Source: Stentor coeruleus (taxonomy: Eukaryota; Ciliophora; Heterotrichea; Heterotrichida; Stentoridae). Taken from it: 64,000 nt of DNA. Under the pieces are notes generated by a model. That model ran no database searches and was not told where the DNA came from. It saw only the letters and a list, made by a program, of their open reading frames with translations. Shown in pieces: positions 31,895-40,391 of this stretch. Position 1 is the first letter of the stretch, and each line of letters begins with the position of its first letter. Location of the stretch: NCBI GenBank assembly GCA_001970955.1, contig MPUH01000221.1, forward strand, positions 1-64,000. The letters run 5' to 3'. Both the position numbers and the translations under genes were made by a program.

Positions 31895-32818
31895 TTAAAC
31901 CTCTGTTTCATCATCCTCAACCTCAGGAAAGTCATTATCATGCAGATATTCAGTTTCAAAAGTGTCAAGTTCAGGTGCAGACATAATCTCAATCTCAGGC
32001 CTATCTTCAGCATTCAAGCACGTAGGATGAGGTAATTTTCTATATTGTTTCTTAATATCTTTAATCGAATCACTAACCCTAACCACAGCTCCCCATCCTC
32101 CAGGTACCGCACCTTTAATAAACAATAAATTTCTCTTATGGTCAATTTTATAAATCCTCTGTTTGAATATCGTCGCTGATTCTCCTCCAAGTCTTCCAGG
32201 CATTTTTTTCCCAGGGAATGTTCTTCCAGGATCTTGTCTATTTCCAGTAGACCCAATACATCTAGTTGTCACTGAATTCCCATGACTTGCAGGCTGTCTA
32301 TTAAAGTTCCATCTTTTAATCCCTCCTTGAAATCCTTTTCCTTTTGATATCGCTCTTACATCAATCAACTGCCCTACATGGAAATGTGCAGCTTTAAGCT
32401 CATACCCAACAGGTAAGACACAGTTTTCACTAACTTTGCATTCAACTAAAGCCTTTTTAGGTGGAACATCTGCCTTAATATAATGCCCAACCAATGGCTT
32501 AGTCACTTGTTCTATAGACCTTTCTCCAACACCAAGCTGTAAAAAGTACTGATTTATATGCTTTTTTACTTGGACAACCTGACATCTGTCTATAAGCAAT
32601 ACAGTTAAAGCATGTCTAATACCCCATTTATCCCACATAGCGGTCATGCCTTGCTTTAATCCAAGTACTGCAGATCTTTTACACTTTCTATTTGCTATAA
32701 CAGGAGTTAATGTAAAAGCGTCGTTTGTCACTAAAGGTTTGATATCTGGAGATTTTTCATAAATCGATGACTTGTGTGGTATAATTCGAGATATGCTCCT
32801 AAAGAAATATGCAAACAT
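31895..32818 (-). CDS. MRPL3: Mitochondrial large-subunit ribosomal protein uL3m
   Basis: A 307-residue uL3 protein of bacterial or mitochondrial type. Residues 1-20 (MFAYFFRSISRIIPHKSS..) look like a mitochondrial presequence, rich in Arg, Ser and aromatic residues and lacking acids. The core runs from AVLGLKQGMTAMWD to about residue 265, with the diagnostic segments GKGFQGGIKRWNF, ASHGNSVTTRCIGSTG and PGRTFPGKKMPGRLGG; the last is the glycine-rich tip that reaches toward the peptidyl transferase centre. An acidic C-terminal extension (ETEYLHDNDFPEVEDDETEV) is not typical of bacteria. Cytosolic uL3 is much longer and differs in sequence, so the mitochondrial assignment is good. Confidence 0.93.
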   Translation of the reverse strand: MFAYFFRSISRIIPHKSSIYEKSPDIKPLVTNDAFTLTPVIANRKCKRSAVLGLKQGMTAMWDKWGIRHALTVLLIDRCQVVQVKKHINQYFLQLGVGERSIEQVTKPLVGHYIKADVPPKKALVECKVSENCVLPVGYELKAAHFHVGQLIDVRAISKGKGFQGGIKRWNFNRQPASHGNSVTTRCIGSTGNRQDPGRTFPGKKMPGRLGGESATIFKQRIYKIDHKRNLLFIKGAVPGGWGAVVRVSDSIKDIKKQYRKLPHPTCLNAEDRPEIEIMSAPELDTFETEYLHDNDFPEVEDDETEV

Positions 32819-33796
32819 TTATTATTGACTAAATTAAATTTTAGGTATGCTAGATTAGTATGGGTTTAGGGTTTTAGAGCTTTTGTCGTTTGGTTGGCTT
32901 AGGGTTTTTGTAGGACACAGTGGAATTTATGAATGATTTTGAAAGATATTTGCTTAGGAGTGGTTTTTTGAATTTAAAGGTTTAGTTTTTTAGCGGAGGG
33001 TGCTAAGTAGTTGGTTTTGGGTTTTATTGAGCTTTCTTCTATTAATTTTTCCTTTTTTCTTATTGATTATCGTAGTTGTAAATGTTATTTAAGTATTTTT
33101 ATTTTTGCTTTTTTATTTTTGGTTATCGTAGTTGTAAATGTTATTTTAGTATTTTTATTTTTTATAGTTTTATGCTTTATAAATGAGTGTTTTTTTGTAG
33201 TTTAAAGCATGTTATGAAGGTAGGGGAATAGTTATCCTACAGGCAAAAATCTGTAATCATCAAAGATCGAAAATTTATATAAAGAATATAGTTTGAAACA
33301 TCTATTTTAATGTGTTAATAAAGGATGGTTAATTTTTTAATATCCCACAATCAGAATTTGCGCTCTTAACTTTCTTTTCTTTCAAAATATTTTTTTTGAA
33401 TAACTTTCAAACATATTAATATCTAGTATCTCTTTTTATTTATATAGTTTCTTGTTATTCCTTGGGTAAAAGTTGTGATTACAGATTGTATTGTTATATT
33501 AAATTGACAAATTTAGTTAATTGCTATAATATTTATGCGTGATATGATAATTAAATAGCGATGCTGGCTTATAGGTTTTATAAGTTTAAATAATGTAATT
33601 AATAAGTACTCTCTCTACTTCTAATAATTTTTTTTAAAATCCCAAACTAACTTCTCATCATTTCCAACCAAAACACTCTTTTTAAAATCGATTTTTTCAC
33701 AACCCCAGCATCCTAACACCCACAATCCTCTACATCTAAAAGCCAATCAAATTAACCATCAAAAACACTAAAAAAATCTAAAACGAAGAGCATAAA
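32819..33796. other. Intergenic, about 1 kb, with a 56-bp repeat
   Basis: No gene was found. A direct repeat with a 56-bp period starts at 33067 and 33123 (TTATCGTAGTTGTAAATGTT). The plus strand is G+T-rich up to about 33230 and A+C-rich from about 33620, as expected for flanks of minus-strand genes. A 64-codon plus-strand frame here is F-rich and comes from the repeat. Confidence 0.5.
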
Positions 33797-35050
33797 CTAA
33801 TTAATATCTGATAAGTAAAGGACACCAGGGAGTTCTTTTCCTTCCATAAGTTCTAATGAAGCACCTCCACCAGTGCTGATATGGCTGATGTGAGAAACAC
33901 GTTCTCCCATAGATTGGACAAAGTTAGCAGTATCTCCACCACCAACAATGCTTGCTAGCCCTCTTTCTGATCCTTTACATATTTCTTCAAAGAATGCAAC
34001 AGATCCACCTCTAAAAGGAGCCATTTCAAAAACACCAGGAGGTCCATTCCATACAACAGTATTAGCTCTAGCAATTGCCGCAGTCATAGCTTCAATACTC
34101 TTAGGGCCAATATCTAATCCCATCCATCCATCAGGAATATCTCCTTCAAGAGTTTGAACATTAGCATCTTCTTTGAATTTATCTCCACAAACATAATCTA
34201 ATGGTAAATGGATTTGAACACCTTTTTCTTCAGCTTTTTTAAGAATAGCTTCTACGATATTGCTTCCTTCTTCATCGTATAATGAACTGCCAATTGAAAT
34301 TCCTTTAGTTTTTTTGAGGAATGTGAAAGCCATGCCACCACCGATAATCATTTCATTGCATTTATCAAGAAGGTTTATTATAAGTTGAATCTTGTCCTTA
34401 ACTTTAGCTCCACCCATTATGACGAGTAAAGGTCTTTGAGGATTTTCTAGAACTTTAGCAAAGTATTCGATTTCTTTGCCCATGAGAAGTCCAGCTGCTC
34501 TTCTTGGTAGGTTAACTCCGACCATAGAGCTGTGAGCTCTGTGTGCTGTGCCAAAAGCATCATTAATGAAAATATCACCAAGAGCAGTAAGACTATCTCT
34601 AAAAGCTTGTACAGCTTCTTTAGCTGGTTTAACTTTCCCACCTTGAGCATCTTTACCAGTACCTTCTTCTTCAGGATGGAAACGGAGGTTTTCTAAAAGA
34701 AATACTGAGCCTGGAGCAGGATCGCGGCAAGCTGCTACGACTGCTTCACCAACACATTCATTAAGAAAAGTGACAGGACGAGCTAAAATTCTCTCAAGTT
34801 CAGTTGCAACAATTTGAAGTGAGGATTTAGGATCAGGAAGTCCATCAGGTCGACCTAAGTGACTCATTAGCACTAAGCTCTTAGCACCCGATGAGAGTAT
34901 TAAGTTGATTGTCGGAACAGTAGAGTTTATACGAGTTAGGTCAGCAATCTTACCGTTCTTGATAGGAACGTTAAAGTCTGCTCTCATTAAAACTCTTTGA
35001 TCCTTTAGTTCTTCGACTATTTGGGTTATTTGGAGCTTTCTGGCTAACAT
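33797..35050 (-). CDS. PGK: Phosphoglycerate kinase
   Basis: Catalyses 1,3-bisphosphoglycerate + ADP to 3-phosphoglycerate + ATP in glycolysis. The 417-residue length is standard. The N domain carries RADFNVP at 23-29 and SHLGRP at 63-68 (phosphoglycerate site). The interdomain ADP-binding segment has GGAKVKDK, and the C domain has GGGDT at 370-374 (Asp373) followed by ISTGGGASLELMEG. All catalytic motifs are intact, so the enzyme should be active. No targeting peptide is evident, which favours a cytosolic enzyme. Codon use is C/G-richer than in the flanking genes, as expected for a highly expressed gene. Start is the first ATG; an assembly artefact lies 34 nt upstream of it. Confidence 0.98.
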   Translation of the reverse strand: MLARKLQITQIVEELKDQRVLMRADFNVPIKNGKIADLTRINSTVPTINLILSSGAKSLVLMSHLGRPDGLPDPKSSLQIVATELERILARPVTFLNECVGEAVVAACRDPAPGSVFLLENLRFHPEEEGTGKDAQGGKVKPAKEAVQAFRDSLTALGDIFINDAFGTAHRAHSSMVGVNLPRRAAGLLMGKEIEYFAKVLENPQRPLLVIMGGAKVKDKIQLIINLLDKCNEMIIGGGMAFTFLKKTKGISIGSSLYDEEGSNIVEAILKKAEEKGVQIHLPLDYVCGDKFKEDANVQTLEGDIPDGWMGLDIGPKSIEAMTAAIARANTVVWNGPPGVFEMAPFRGGSVAFFEEICKGSERGLASIVGGGDTANFVQSMGERVSHISHISTGGGASLELMEGKELPGVLYLSDIN

Positions 35051-35906
35051 TTTATTAGTGGTGCATATTTTTTCATTTTACCTTTGGAATATCATAGAGT
35101 ACTTGGAATTATGACTTTGAAAGTACAGATGGNTTGGAATATCATAGAGTACTTGGAATTATGACTTTGAAAGTACAGATGGGTTTGAAGATTTAATAGA
35201 TGATGTAAAGTAGATTTTATAAACTTGATGTTAGAGAGAAGATTTTTGGATTGAGAAGATTTGGAGGAAGATTTAGAGGAAGATTTTAGGGGGAAGATGA
35301 GAGATTGTGGGAAGTCGGAGTAAAGGTGTGAATGGGAGGTTTAAGAGAGGTAGGAAGGTAGGTTTGGGAAGTTTGGAAGATAATATTATGCTTTGATATT
35401 TGAAAAATGATTGATATAAACAAGCGATGAAATATTGCAGATAATTTTGGAATGGATTTTTGGATGTTGGAAAATGTGATTGTTGATAGGTTTTAATTAT
35501 GGGTTTTGGATTGGAGGGTGTTTATTAATTTTTTCATAATCAGAAGTTGTTATTTTTGTTAGGTTGCAGAGGTTGATGCAAGGTAGATAAGCTTTATATT
35601 GGGTTATATCATACAAGATTTGGTGCTTATGAGATGGGAGAGAATAATAGCTTTGATAAAGAATGGAATCATAAAAAATATCATATACATTCATAAATCC
35701 ATATAAAAAACATCATCAAAATTCTTATTAAAATCCAATACTAGAATCCTAATTTACAATAAAAAAACATTTTCTCTAACTTTTTACAATAATTCAGGAC
35801 ATCTCATAAAATAAGTATCCTATACAAATAATCTTATACACAAAATGTAAATTTCAATAATTTATGTAAATAAGTAAAATCTCCTAGTTATAATAACAGT
35901 TATAAT
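35051..35906. other. Divergent intergenic region
   Basis: Between PGK (minus) and the Dpy-30 gene (plus). Strongly G+T-rich on the plus strand up to about 35680, then A+C-rich to 35880: each half is A+C-rich on the sense strand of its own gene. No gene was seen apart from the artefactual repeat. Confidence 0.5.
35084..35182. repeat. Artefactual duplication around a single N (49 bp each side)
   Basis: The N at 35133 separates two identical 49-nt copies (35084-35132 and 35134-35182). It lies in the 5' flank of the PGK gene, so any promoter analysis should count this stretch once. Confidence 0.85.
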
Positions 35907-36176
35907 ATGGAACACCTAAGGCGGCAAACTGTAAGGATGATTGATCCAGAAAGTGGATATGATGACCCAGAAGAAGGTAATAAAGCAGAAGAAGCTGTTA
36001 TGAGGATCTCAAACAAAATAAATCCAAGGGCGAAACCTACACGCAACTATCTCAACGATAATGTAAGCGAAATTATCCTCAAAGCTCTTTATGAACTTGA
36101 TCAATGCAGGCCTGATAATCCAGTAGAGTTTTTTGCTTATTATTTGTTAAAGCATAATCCTAAGCATAACAACTAA
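35907..36176 (+). CDS. Dpy-30-domain protein
   Basis: An 89-residue protein with a C-terminal Dpy-30 motif at about 46-84 (YLNDNVSEIILKALYELDQC followed by RPDNPVEFFAYYLLKHNP). This two-helix motif dimerises into a four-helix bundle that docks amphipathic helices, as in PKA RII, in radial-spoke proteins of cilia and in histone-methyltransferase complexes. Residues 1-45 are charged and disordered, with a DDPEEGNKAEEAV acidic patch. The size fits a stand-alone Dpy-30 or a ciliary RIIa-like adaptor; the sequence alone does not decide between them. Start is the first ATG after GTTATAAT. Confidence 0.9.
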   Translation: MEHLRRQTVRMIDPESGYDDPEEGNKAEEAVMRISNKINPRAKPTRNYLNDNVSEIILKALYELDQCRPDNPVEFFAYYLLKHNPKHNN

Positions 36177-36229
36177 TTCCTAAAGTAATTCTGTAATATT
36201 TATCATGATATTGATGATTAGATTAGTTA

Positions 36230-36378
36230 AGCGATTTCTTGAGCACCTCCATACCTCTTAAGTGAGAGCCAAGCCATGTTGACCCTATGATTTAGCTCTG
36301 CCAGTCATTATCAGGGCTGCACACAATTTTTCCCTTATGATATCGAAAACGAGAGTAGGCAATTCTATTATTTTTTTT
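36230..36378 (+). ncRNA. Candidate structured RNA gene
   Basis: A 130-nt island clearly richer in G and C than its flanks, without an open frame. It contains a hairpin AGCTCTG...CAGGGCT (36292-36316, 7 bp with one G-T pair, 11-nt loop) and a smaller CTCT-TAAGTG-AGAG stem near 36258-36271. A T8 run at 36371-36378 could end an RNA polymerase III transcript on this strand. It does not match the parts of U1-U6, 5S, SRP or telomerase RNA that I can recall. It might instead be a decayed sequence of another kind. Confidence 0.3.
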
Positions 36379-36550
36379 AAAAAGTCTAATAATCTTATAC
36401 CCAACAGCAAAATTTAAAGTATCTATGATCTTTAAATGATCTTAAAATCTTTTACTTTTTATCATGATTCCTACAGGATGAAGATAAAAATTAGATTTTA
36501 CCCTTTAATTATCAATCTAGTAAAAAAAAAACATATATTATCCTAATCCA

Positions 36551-37405
36551 CTATATCCTCTTGACAAAAACATTAGCAAATCCAACCCTAATAGCCCCTT
36601 CAACATAAATCCCTAAAAGCATGCTTTGTAAAACCGCACTAACATAGCCAGGAGTAGCTGTCAAAGGTAAGCACATCCCAGCAAGCCAAAACACATCAGT
36701 AATCACATAAACTCTTCTAATAACCCTATAAGCTAACACAAACAACAACGCAACAAAAAGATAAACTCCCAAATAAATCCATAACCTTTCATAACAATAC
36801 AACAAATACATCTGATATCCCATTAACCCTATAGCAATCCCCAATATAATAACTAAAAACACCCAAGATTTATATCCCCATCGATAAAAATCACTACCTG
36901 AGAAATTAATCTTAATAACAACACCTGAAATCAAATAACTTATATGCAAAAACAAAACATAAGGTATAGTATAACAAGCAAAGCTATAAACAAGTGAATA
37001 AACATAACCATAATTTTTTGAAGGTGCTACAAGTGTAGAATTAGCCCCAAAAAGATATAAAAAAAATCCTGAAGTCAATAGAAAAATCGAATCAAAAGAT
37101 CCTTTATTACGTAAACCATATGCTTTAAGATAATTTTTCAAAGTAATCGCAGCTACAAAAACTCTACCTGATAGTAAAAGAACAAAATAATAAAACAGTT
37201 TACAAGGCTCAAAGTTGGATGTAAAGTATATTTTGGAATATGTTGTTGATGTTGATGGGGATGATGGAATTAGTAATAAAGCACTAAGAATTCCTAATAA
37301 TACCCCAAGGTATATGCATGAAAATAGTAAGTCAAGTTTTAGAAACTGCTTCATTTTTGGCATTTGGGGAACTCTGCTGATCCCTTCTATATTCATATTT
37401 TCCAT
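36551..37405 (-). CDS. Multi-pass membrane protein, LCCL-protein-like C-terminal motif
   Basis: A 284-residue protein with about eight hydrophobic segments, starting with LLFSCIYLGVLLGILSALLL at about 27-46. No signal peptide. The end, CLPLTATPGYVSAVLQSMLL followed by GIYVEGAIRVGFANVF, recalls the LLPxT...S...Q..LLG...G..R.GF signature at the C terminus of LCCL-domain and related fungal and protist membrane proteins, though the histidines that often precede it are absent. I cannot name the function. It sits only 17 nt downstream of the LRR gene on the same strand, the tightest gene spacing in the window. Start is the first ATG of the frame; residues 1-25 are polar. Confidence 0.75.
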   Translation of the reverse strand: MENMNIEGISRVPQMPKMKQFLKLDLLFSCIYLGVLLGILSALLLIPSSPSTSTTYSKIYFTSNFEPCKLFYYFVLLLSGRVFVAAITLKNYLKAYGLRNKGSFDSIFLLTSGFFLYLFGANSTLVAPSKNYGYVYSLVYSFACYTIPYVLFLHISYLISGVVIKINFSGSDFYRWGYKSWVFLVIILGIAIGLMGYQMYLLYCYERLWIYLGVYLFVALLFVLAYRVIRRVYVITDVFWLAGMCLPLTATPGYVSAVLQSMLLGIYVEGAIRVGFANVFVKRI

Positions 37406-37422
37406 ATCTTATATAATTTCCA

Positions 37423-38712
37423 TTATTTTCTATCTCTACCTCCAAAACTTTCTGACTTTTTTAACCCTCCAAAAGGATTTTTCTTGTTTTTGCTATCTCT
37501 GCTGACATTTTGATCAAACTTAGTGTATTTCCCTATGTTCTTACTGTTGAGCTCTACTACTTGTGGAAGCATTGAGGCTAAGTTTTCTTTAAAACCAATT
37601 TGTTTTGTTATAGTATTGCCTTCTATATCGAGAACACGTAAAGATTTTACAGAACTAAGTCCTGAAATTCCTTGGAAGTATTGGACTTTGTTAAATGATA
37701 AATCGAGGATGACTAGGTTTTCGCAGTAGTTTAAAGCTTCTACTTCTGAGATTTTGTTATGGGCTAAGTACAACTCTTTAAGTCCTCTAAGTTTTCTAGT
37801 CCCAGTAACAGCTGTTAACAGGTTCCAACTAAGATTCAAACACTCAAGACAATCAATATCATCAAGACTTGGCATCCTAGTCAGTCTATTATGAGAAAGA
37901 TTAAGTTCAACAAGTGTATTCGGGAGTTTCATCGACAAAATCGATATTTTCCTACACGACAAGTTAACATGCATATTATCTCCAACAGAAAACCTTTCAT
38001 AACTAGCCGATTCCTGTTTAGCCCAAGCAGAAAATCCTTTTTCCTCACTATTATTCACCCCAATCAATCTAGCATTATCACTAATTTCAGGAACTCTAAG
38101 TGAAGCTCTCGTATTCTGAAAAAAATCTTGACTTCCTCTTGGACTTGGGGTTAACTTCCCAGATTTCCCTTGAATTTCAGGACTTTCTATACTAGGTGGT
38201 GTATGTGGTATCCTCAAATCCCCAAGTTTCTGTGATTTATGTTCATTTTCATAGTCATAATCAACAGATGAACTACTCATTTTACTTATATAAACCAACT
38301 CATTCAAATCTATACTTCCTGGACTTTCTGATCTTTCCCCTCTTCTATGTCCTGGTGTTGGATAAGCGAAATTCATGACTTTTTCTAAAATGTAATCCCA
38401 ATTCATTACTTTACCAAAATCATTTTCAAATAAAGTAAAGACTTCTTTAAAGCTTAAACAACGGACTGAACTAGTTTTTCTATAGTTTGAATATGGGATT
38501 AATGGAAGTCGGGAGAGATTTTCGATTAGGGTGTTTAGGAATGCTTCAGTTGTGATTGAGGATGAACAAGGGGTTAAGGATGGGATGCTGGCTGTTAGGT
38601 TAAAGATTAAACTGAGGTGGTTTAACCATTCTAGACGACCCATTACTTTTTCGTTGTCGTTTTCGAGATCTTCATAGTCGGAACCTCGCATTTTGCTGAG
38701 TAAGGACTCCAT
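37423..38712 (-). CDS. Leucine-rich-repeat protein 1 (SDS22-like repeats)
   Basis: 429 residues from the ATG at 38712; four codons upstream lead only to a TTG. The N-terminal half (1-130) is a helical domain with SLIFNLTASI, SITTEAFLNTLIENLSRLPL and SFKEVFTLFENDFGKVMNWD, shared with the second LRR gene. A disordered Ser/Pro linker (about 130-245) follows. Then come five to six 22-residue SDS22-type repeats (LVELNLSHNRLTRMPSLDD, LKELYLAHNKISEVEALNYC, LVILDLSFNKVQYFQGISGL) and an LRR cap with LASMLPQVVELN. Such proteins are common in centrioles and cilia, but there is no direct evidence of that here. The paralog is at 46733-47971. Confidence 0.88.
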   Translation of the reverse strand: MESLLSKMRGSDYEDLENDNEKVMGRLEWLNHLSLIFNLTASIPSLTPCSSSITTEAFLNTLIENLSRLPLIPYSNYRKTSSVRCLSFKEVFTLFENDFGKVMNWDYILEKVMNFAYPTPGHRRGERSESPGSIDLNELVYISKMSSSSVDYDYENEHKSQKLGDLRIPHTPPSIESPEIQGKSGKLTPSPRGSQDFFQNTRASLRVPEISDNARLIGVNNSEEKGFSAWAKQESASYERFSVGDNMHVNLSCRKISILSMKLPNTLVELNLSHNRLTRMPSLDDIDCLECLNLSWNLLTAVTGTRKLRGLKELYLAHNKISEVEALNYCENLVILDLSFNKVQYFQGISGLSSVKSLRVLDIEGNTITKQIGFKENLASMLPQVVELNSKNIGKYTKFDQNVSRDSKNKKNPFGGLKKSESFGGRDRK

Positions 38713-39344
38713 TGTTTTATGCAATTATGATGCTTTAGGATTTGGATTTTGCGTTAAGAGATGGTTATGGAAGATTAGATTTGATGGAGAAAATTGTTTT
38801 TAGAGTATATCTTTGGTTTTAGAAATTGTTTTATTGGTGTAGGCTGATAAGGAAGGGGCTATGAGAATTTATTTGCTGTTTAATTTGGAATATATTGGTT
38901 GAATTTATTGAGGATTTTAAGGAATTGAAGAAAATGTAATAAATAATATATTGTGTTGTGTTTATGTGTGGAATAGAATTTACTACAGGCTTTAATAAAA
39001 AATGTTGTAAATATAAATAAGATGTGAGATTTGTTTATAAGTTGTGGTTGAAAAAGTGATATTTTTTAAGAGTTTAATTATGATAGGGGTTTAAAATCTG
39101 TTTAAATAGACCTAAGCACTATGAGAAATCTTACAAAATTTTTGTGCTATGATTTAAAAATCAACAAAAAGTTTTTCTTTTTAATATATGAATCCAATAT
39201 ATATTATATTCAATATAATATCTATAAAGCCTCAAATAAGCAACTAATTTTTATCTTTATCTCCAAATACTATAATAAATATCATTATTGATACTAAGAA
39301 ATATTTTCCAACTATTAAATTATTCAAAACTATTAATAATCTCA
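38713..39344. other. Divergent intergenic region
   Basis: G+T-rich on the plus strand up to about 39100 (5' flank of the LRR gene), then A+C-rich to 39330 (5' flank of the next gene). No gene was seen. Confidence 0.5.
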
Positions 39345-40169
39345 ATGTATATCGGCCCATGGCAGGAATACAAACTGGCCCAAGTTCTCAAGCTAAAAAA
39401 CGACTTATACGAAGGTAAATCAGCTAAACTCAGCACAGAAGCTCTACAAAAGCATGACACCATAAACAAACCATTAAAAAACTCCCACATAAGCACTCCA
39501 TCAACAAGAAGTTTTTCATCTGAGCCAATCCAGAAACCTTATCCAACTTTTGACCTTGATGTTTACTATAAACAATGGAAGAAAGTTGAAAGTATCATGG
39601 CAATGTCAGAAGCACCTGCTAGAAAACCTCCATTACCAGTACAATCAGGGGTCAGAAAAAGGCAAGGTAAAAGCATTCAGGAAAAACGTGTTAATAAAAT
39701 GAGACAACTTTATGGAATAGGTATACCTGAACAACAACCTGGTACACCTAAAAAATCTGATGTAATTAGAGCTCAATTGCCACCTTTACCACCATCACCT
39801 AATGATAAAAATAAAAAATCATTCACAGATAAGATTAAAAACGATATAAAAACATCAGAAACAATCAGTCTTAGTGAGAAACTTAATAAAAAGAACGTTT
39901 ATGAAGAAGATAAAAAAGATTCTAAGATTAATAAAAATGAAAATAGGAAAGAAAAACTTATTGAAGGATTGTGGTCGTTGAAAATAGAAAATACTGATGA
40001 AGTAAAGGGAAAAGATAAGTTTTCTAATATGAATAATCATCATGAGCTTGATGTTATTGAGGAAAGTTTTAATCAAGAAGGTGTTGATGGATTACTGCAG
40101 TGGGTAGAAAATTTACCTGAAGAGATTAGTGGGTCGCAGATGATGAGTTCTAAAGGATTTATTTTGTAA
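39345..40169 (+). CDS. Charged disordered protein, unknown
   Basis: 274 residues from the ATG at 39345; the open frame goes 19 codons further to a TTG, and that part is hydrophobic and A/T-driven. The N terminus MYIGPWQEYKLAQVLKLKND is a compact amphipathic motif. A second ordered-looking block is PYPTFDLDVYYKQWKKVESI (about 80-100), followed by a basic KRQGKSIQEKRVNKMRQLYG (about 122-142). The C-terminal third is Lys/Glu/Asn-rich and ends near an acidic helix (VDGLLQWVENLPEEISGSQ). No domain is recognised. The pattern of short conserved-looking linear blocks in a disordered chain is typical of microtubule or cilium adaptors, which is only a suggestion. Confidence 0.75.
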   Translation: MYIGPWQEYKLAQVLKLKNDLYEGKSAKLSTEALQKHDTINKPLKNSHISTPSTRSFSSEPIQKPYPTFDLDVYYKQWKKVESIMAMSEAPARKPPLPVQSGVRKRQGKSIQEKRVNKMRQLYGIGIPEQQPGTPKKSDVIRAQLPPLPPSPNDKNKKSFTDKIKNDIKTSETISLSEKLNKKNVYEEDKKDSKINKNENRKEKLIEGLWSLKIENTDEVKGKDKFSNMNNHHELDVIEESFNQEGVDGLLQWVENLPEEISGSQMMSSKGFIL

Positions 40170-40391
40170 GTAAATAATTTGGTTGAGATTTATGTTTGTA
40201 ATATGCATGATTAAGTTTAGTTTAAATATGATAATATTATATAACATCATTAAAAAACATATCTTATATAATTCCTAAATATCCATCAATAAGCCTCCCT
40301 TTTCAAAACCCCAGCGCATTTATCCCAAACATCATTAAAAGCAAACTCCATAATCCAAACTACATCAATAAAAAAATTAAAGTTAAATTAC

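Noticed and set aside
33712-33721. CCTAACACCC, which resembles the heterotrich telomere repeat as I recall it
   Set aside because: Only ten nucleotides, in a stretch already rich in A and C; no tandem array follows.
39288-39344. Upstream extension of the disordered protein to 39288
   Set aside because: The extension begins at TTG and its composition is that of the AT-rich flank; the ATG at 39345 is preferred.
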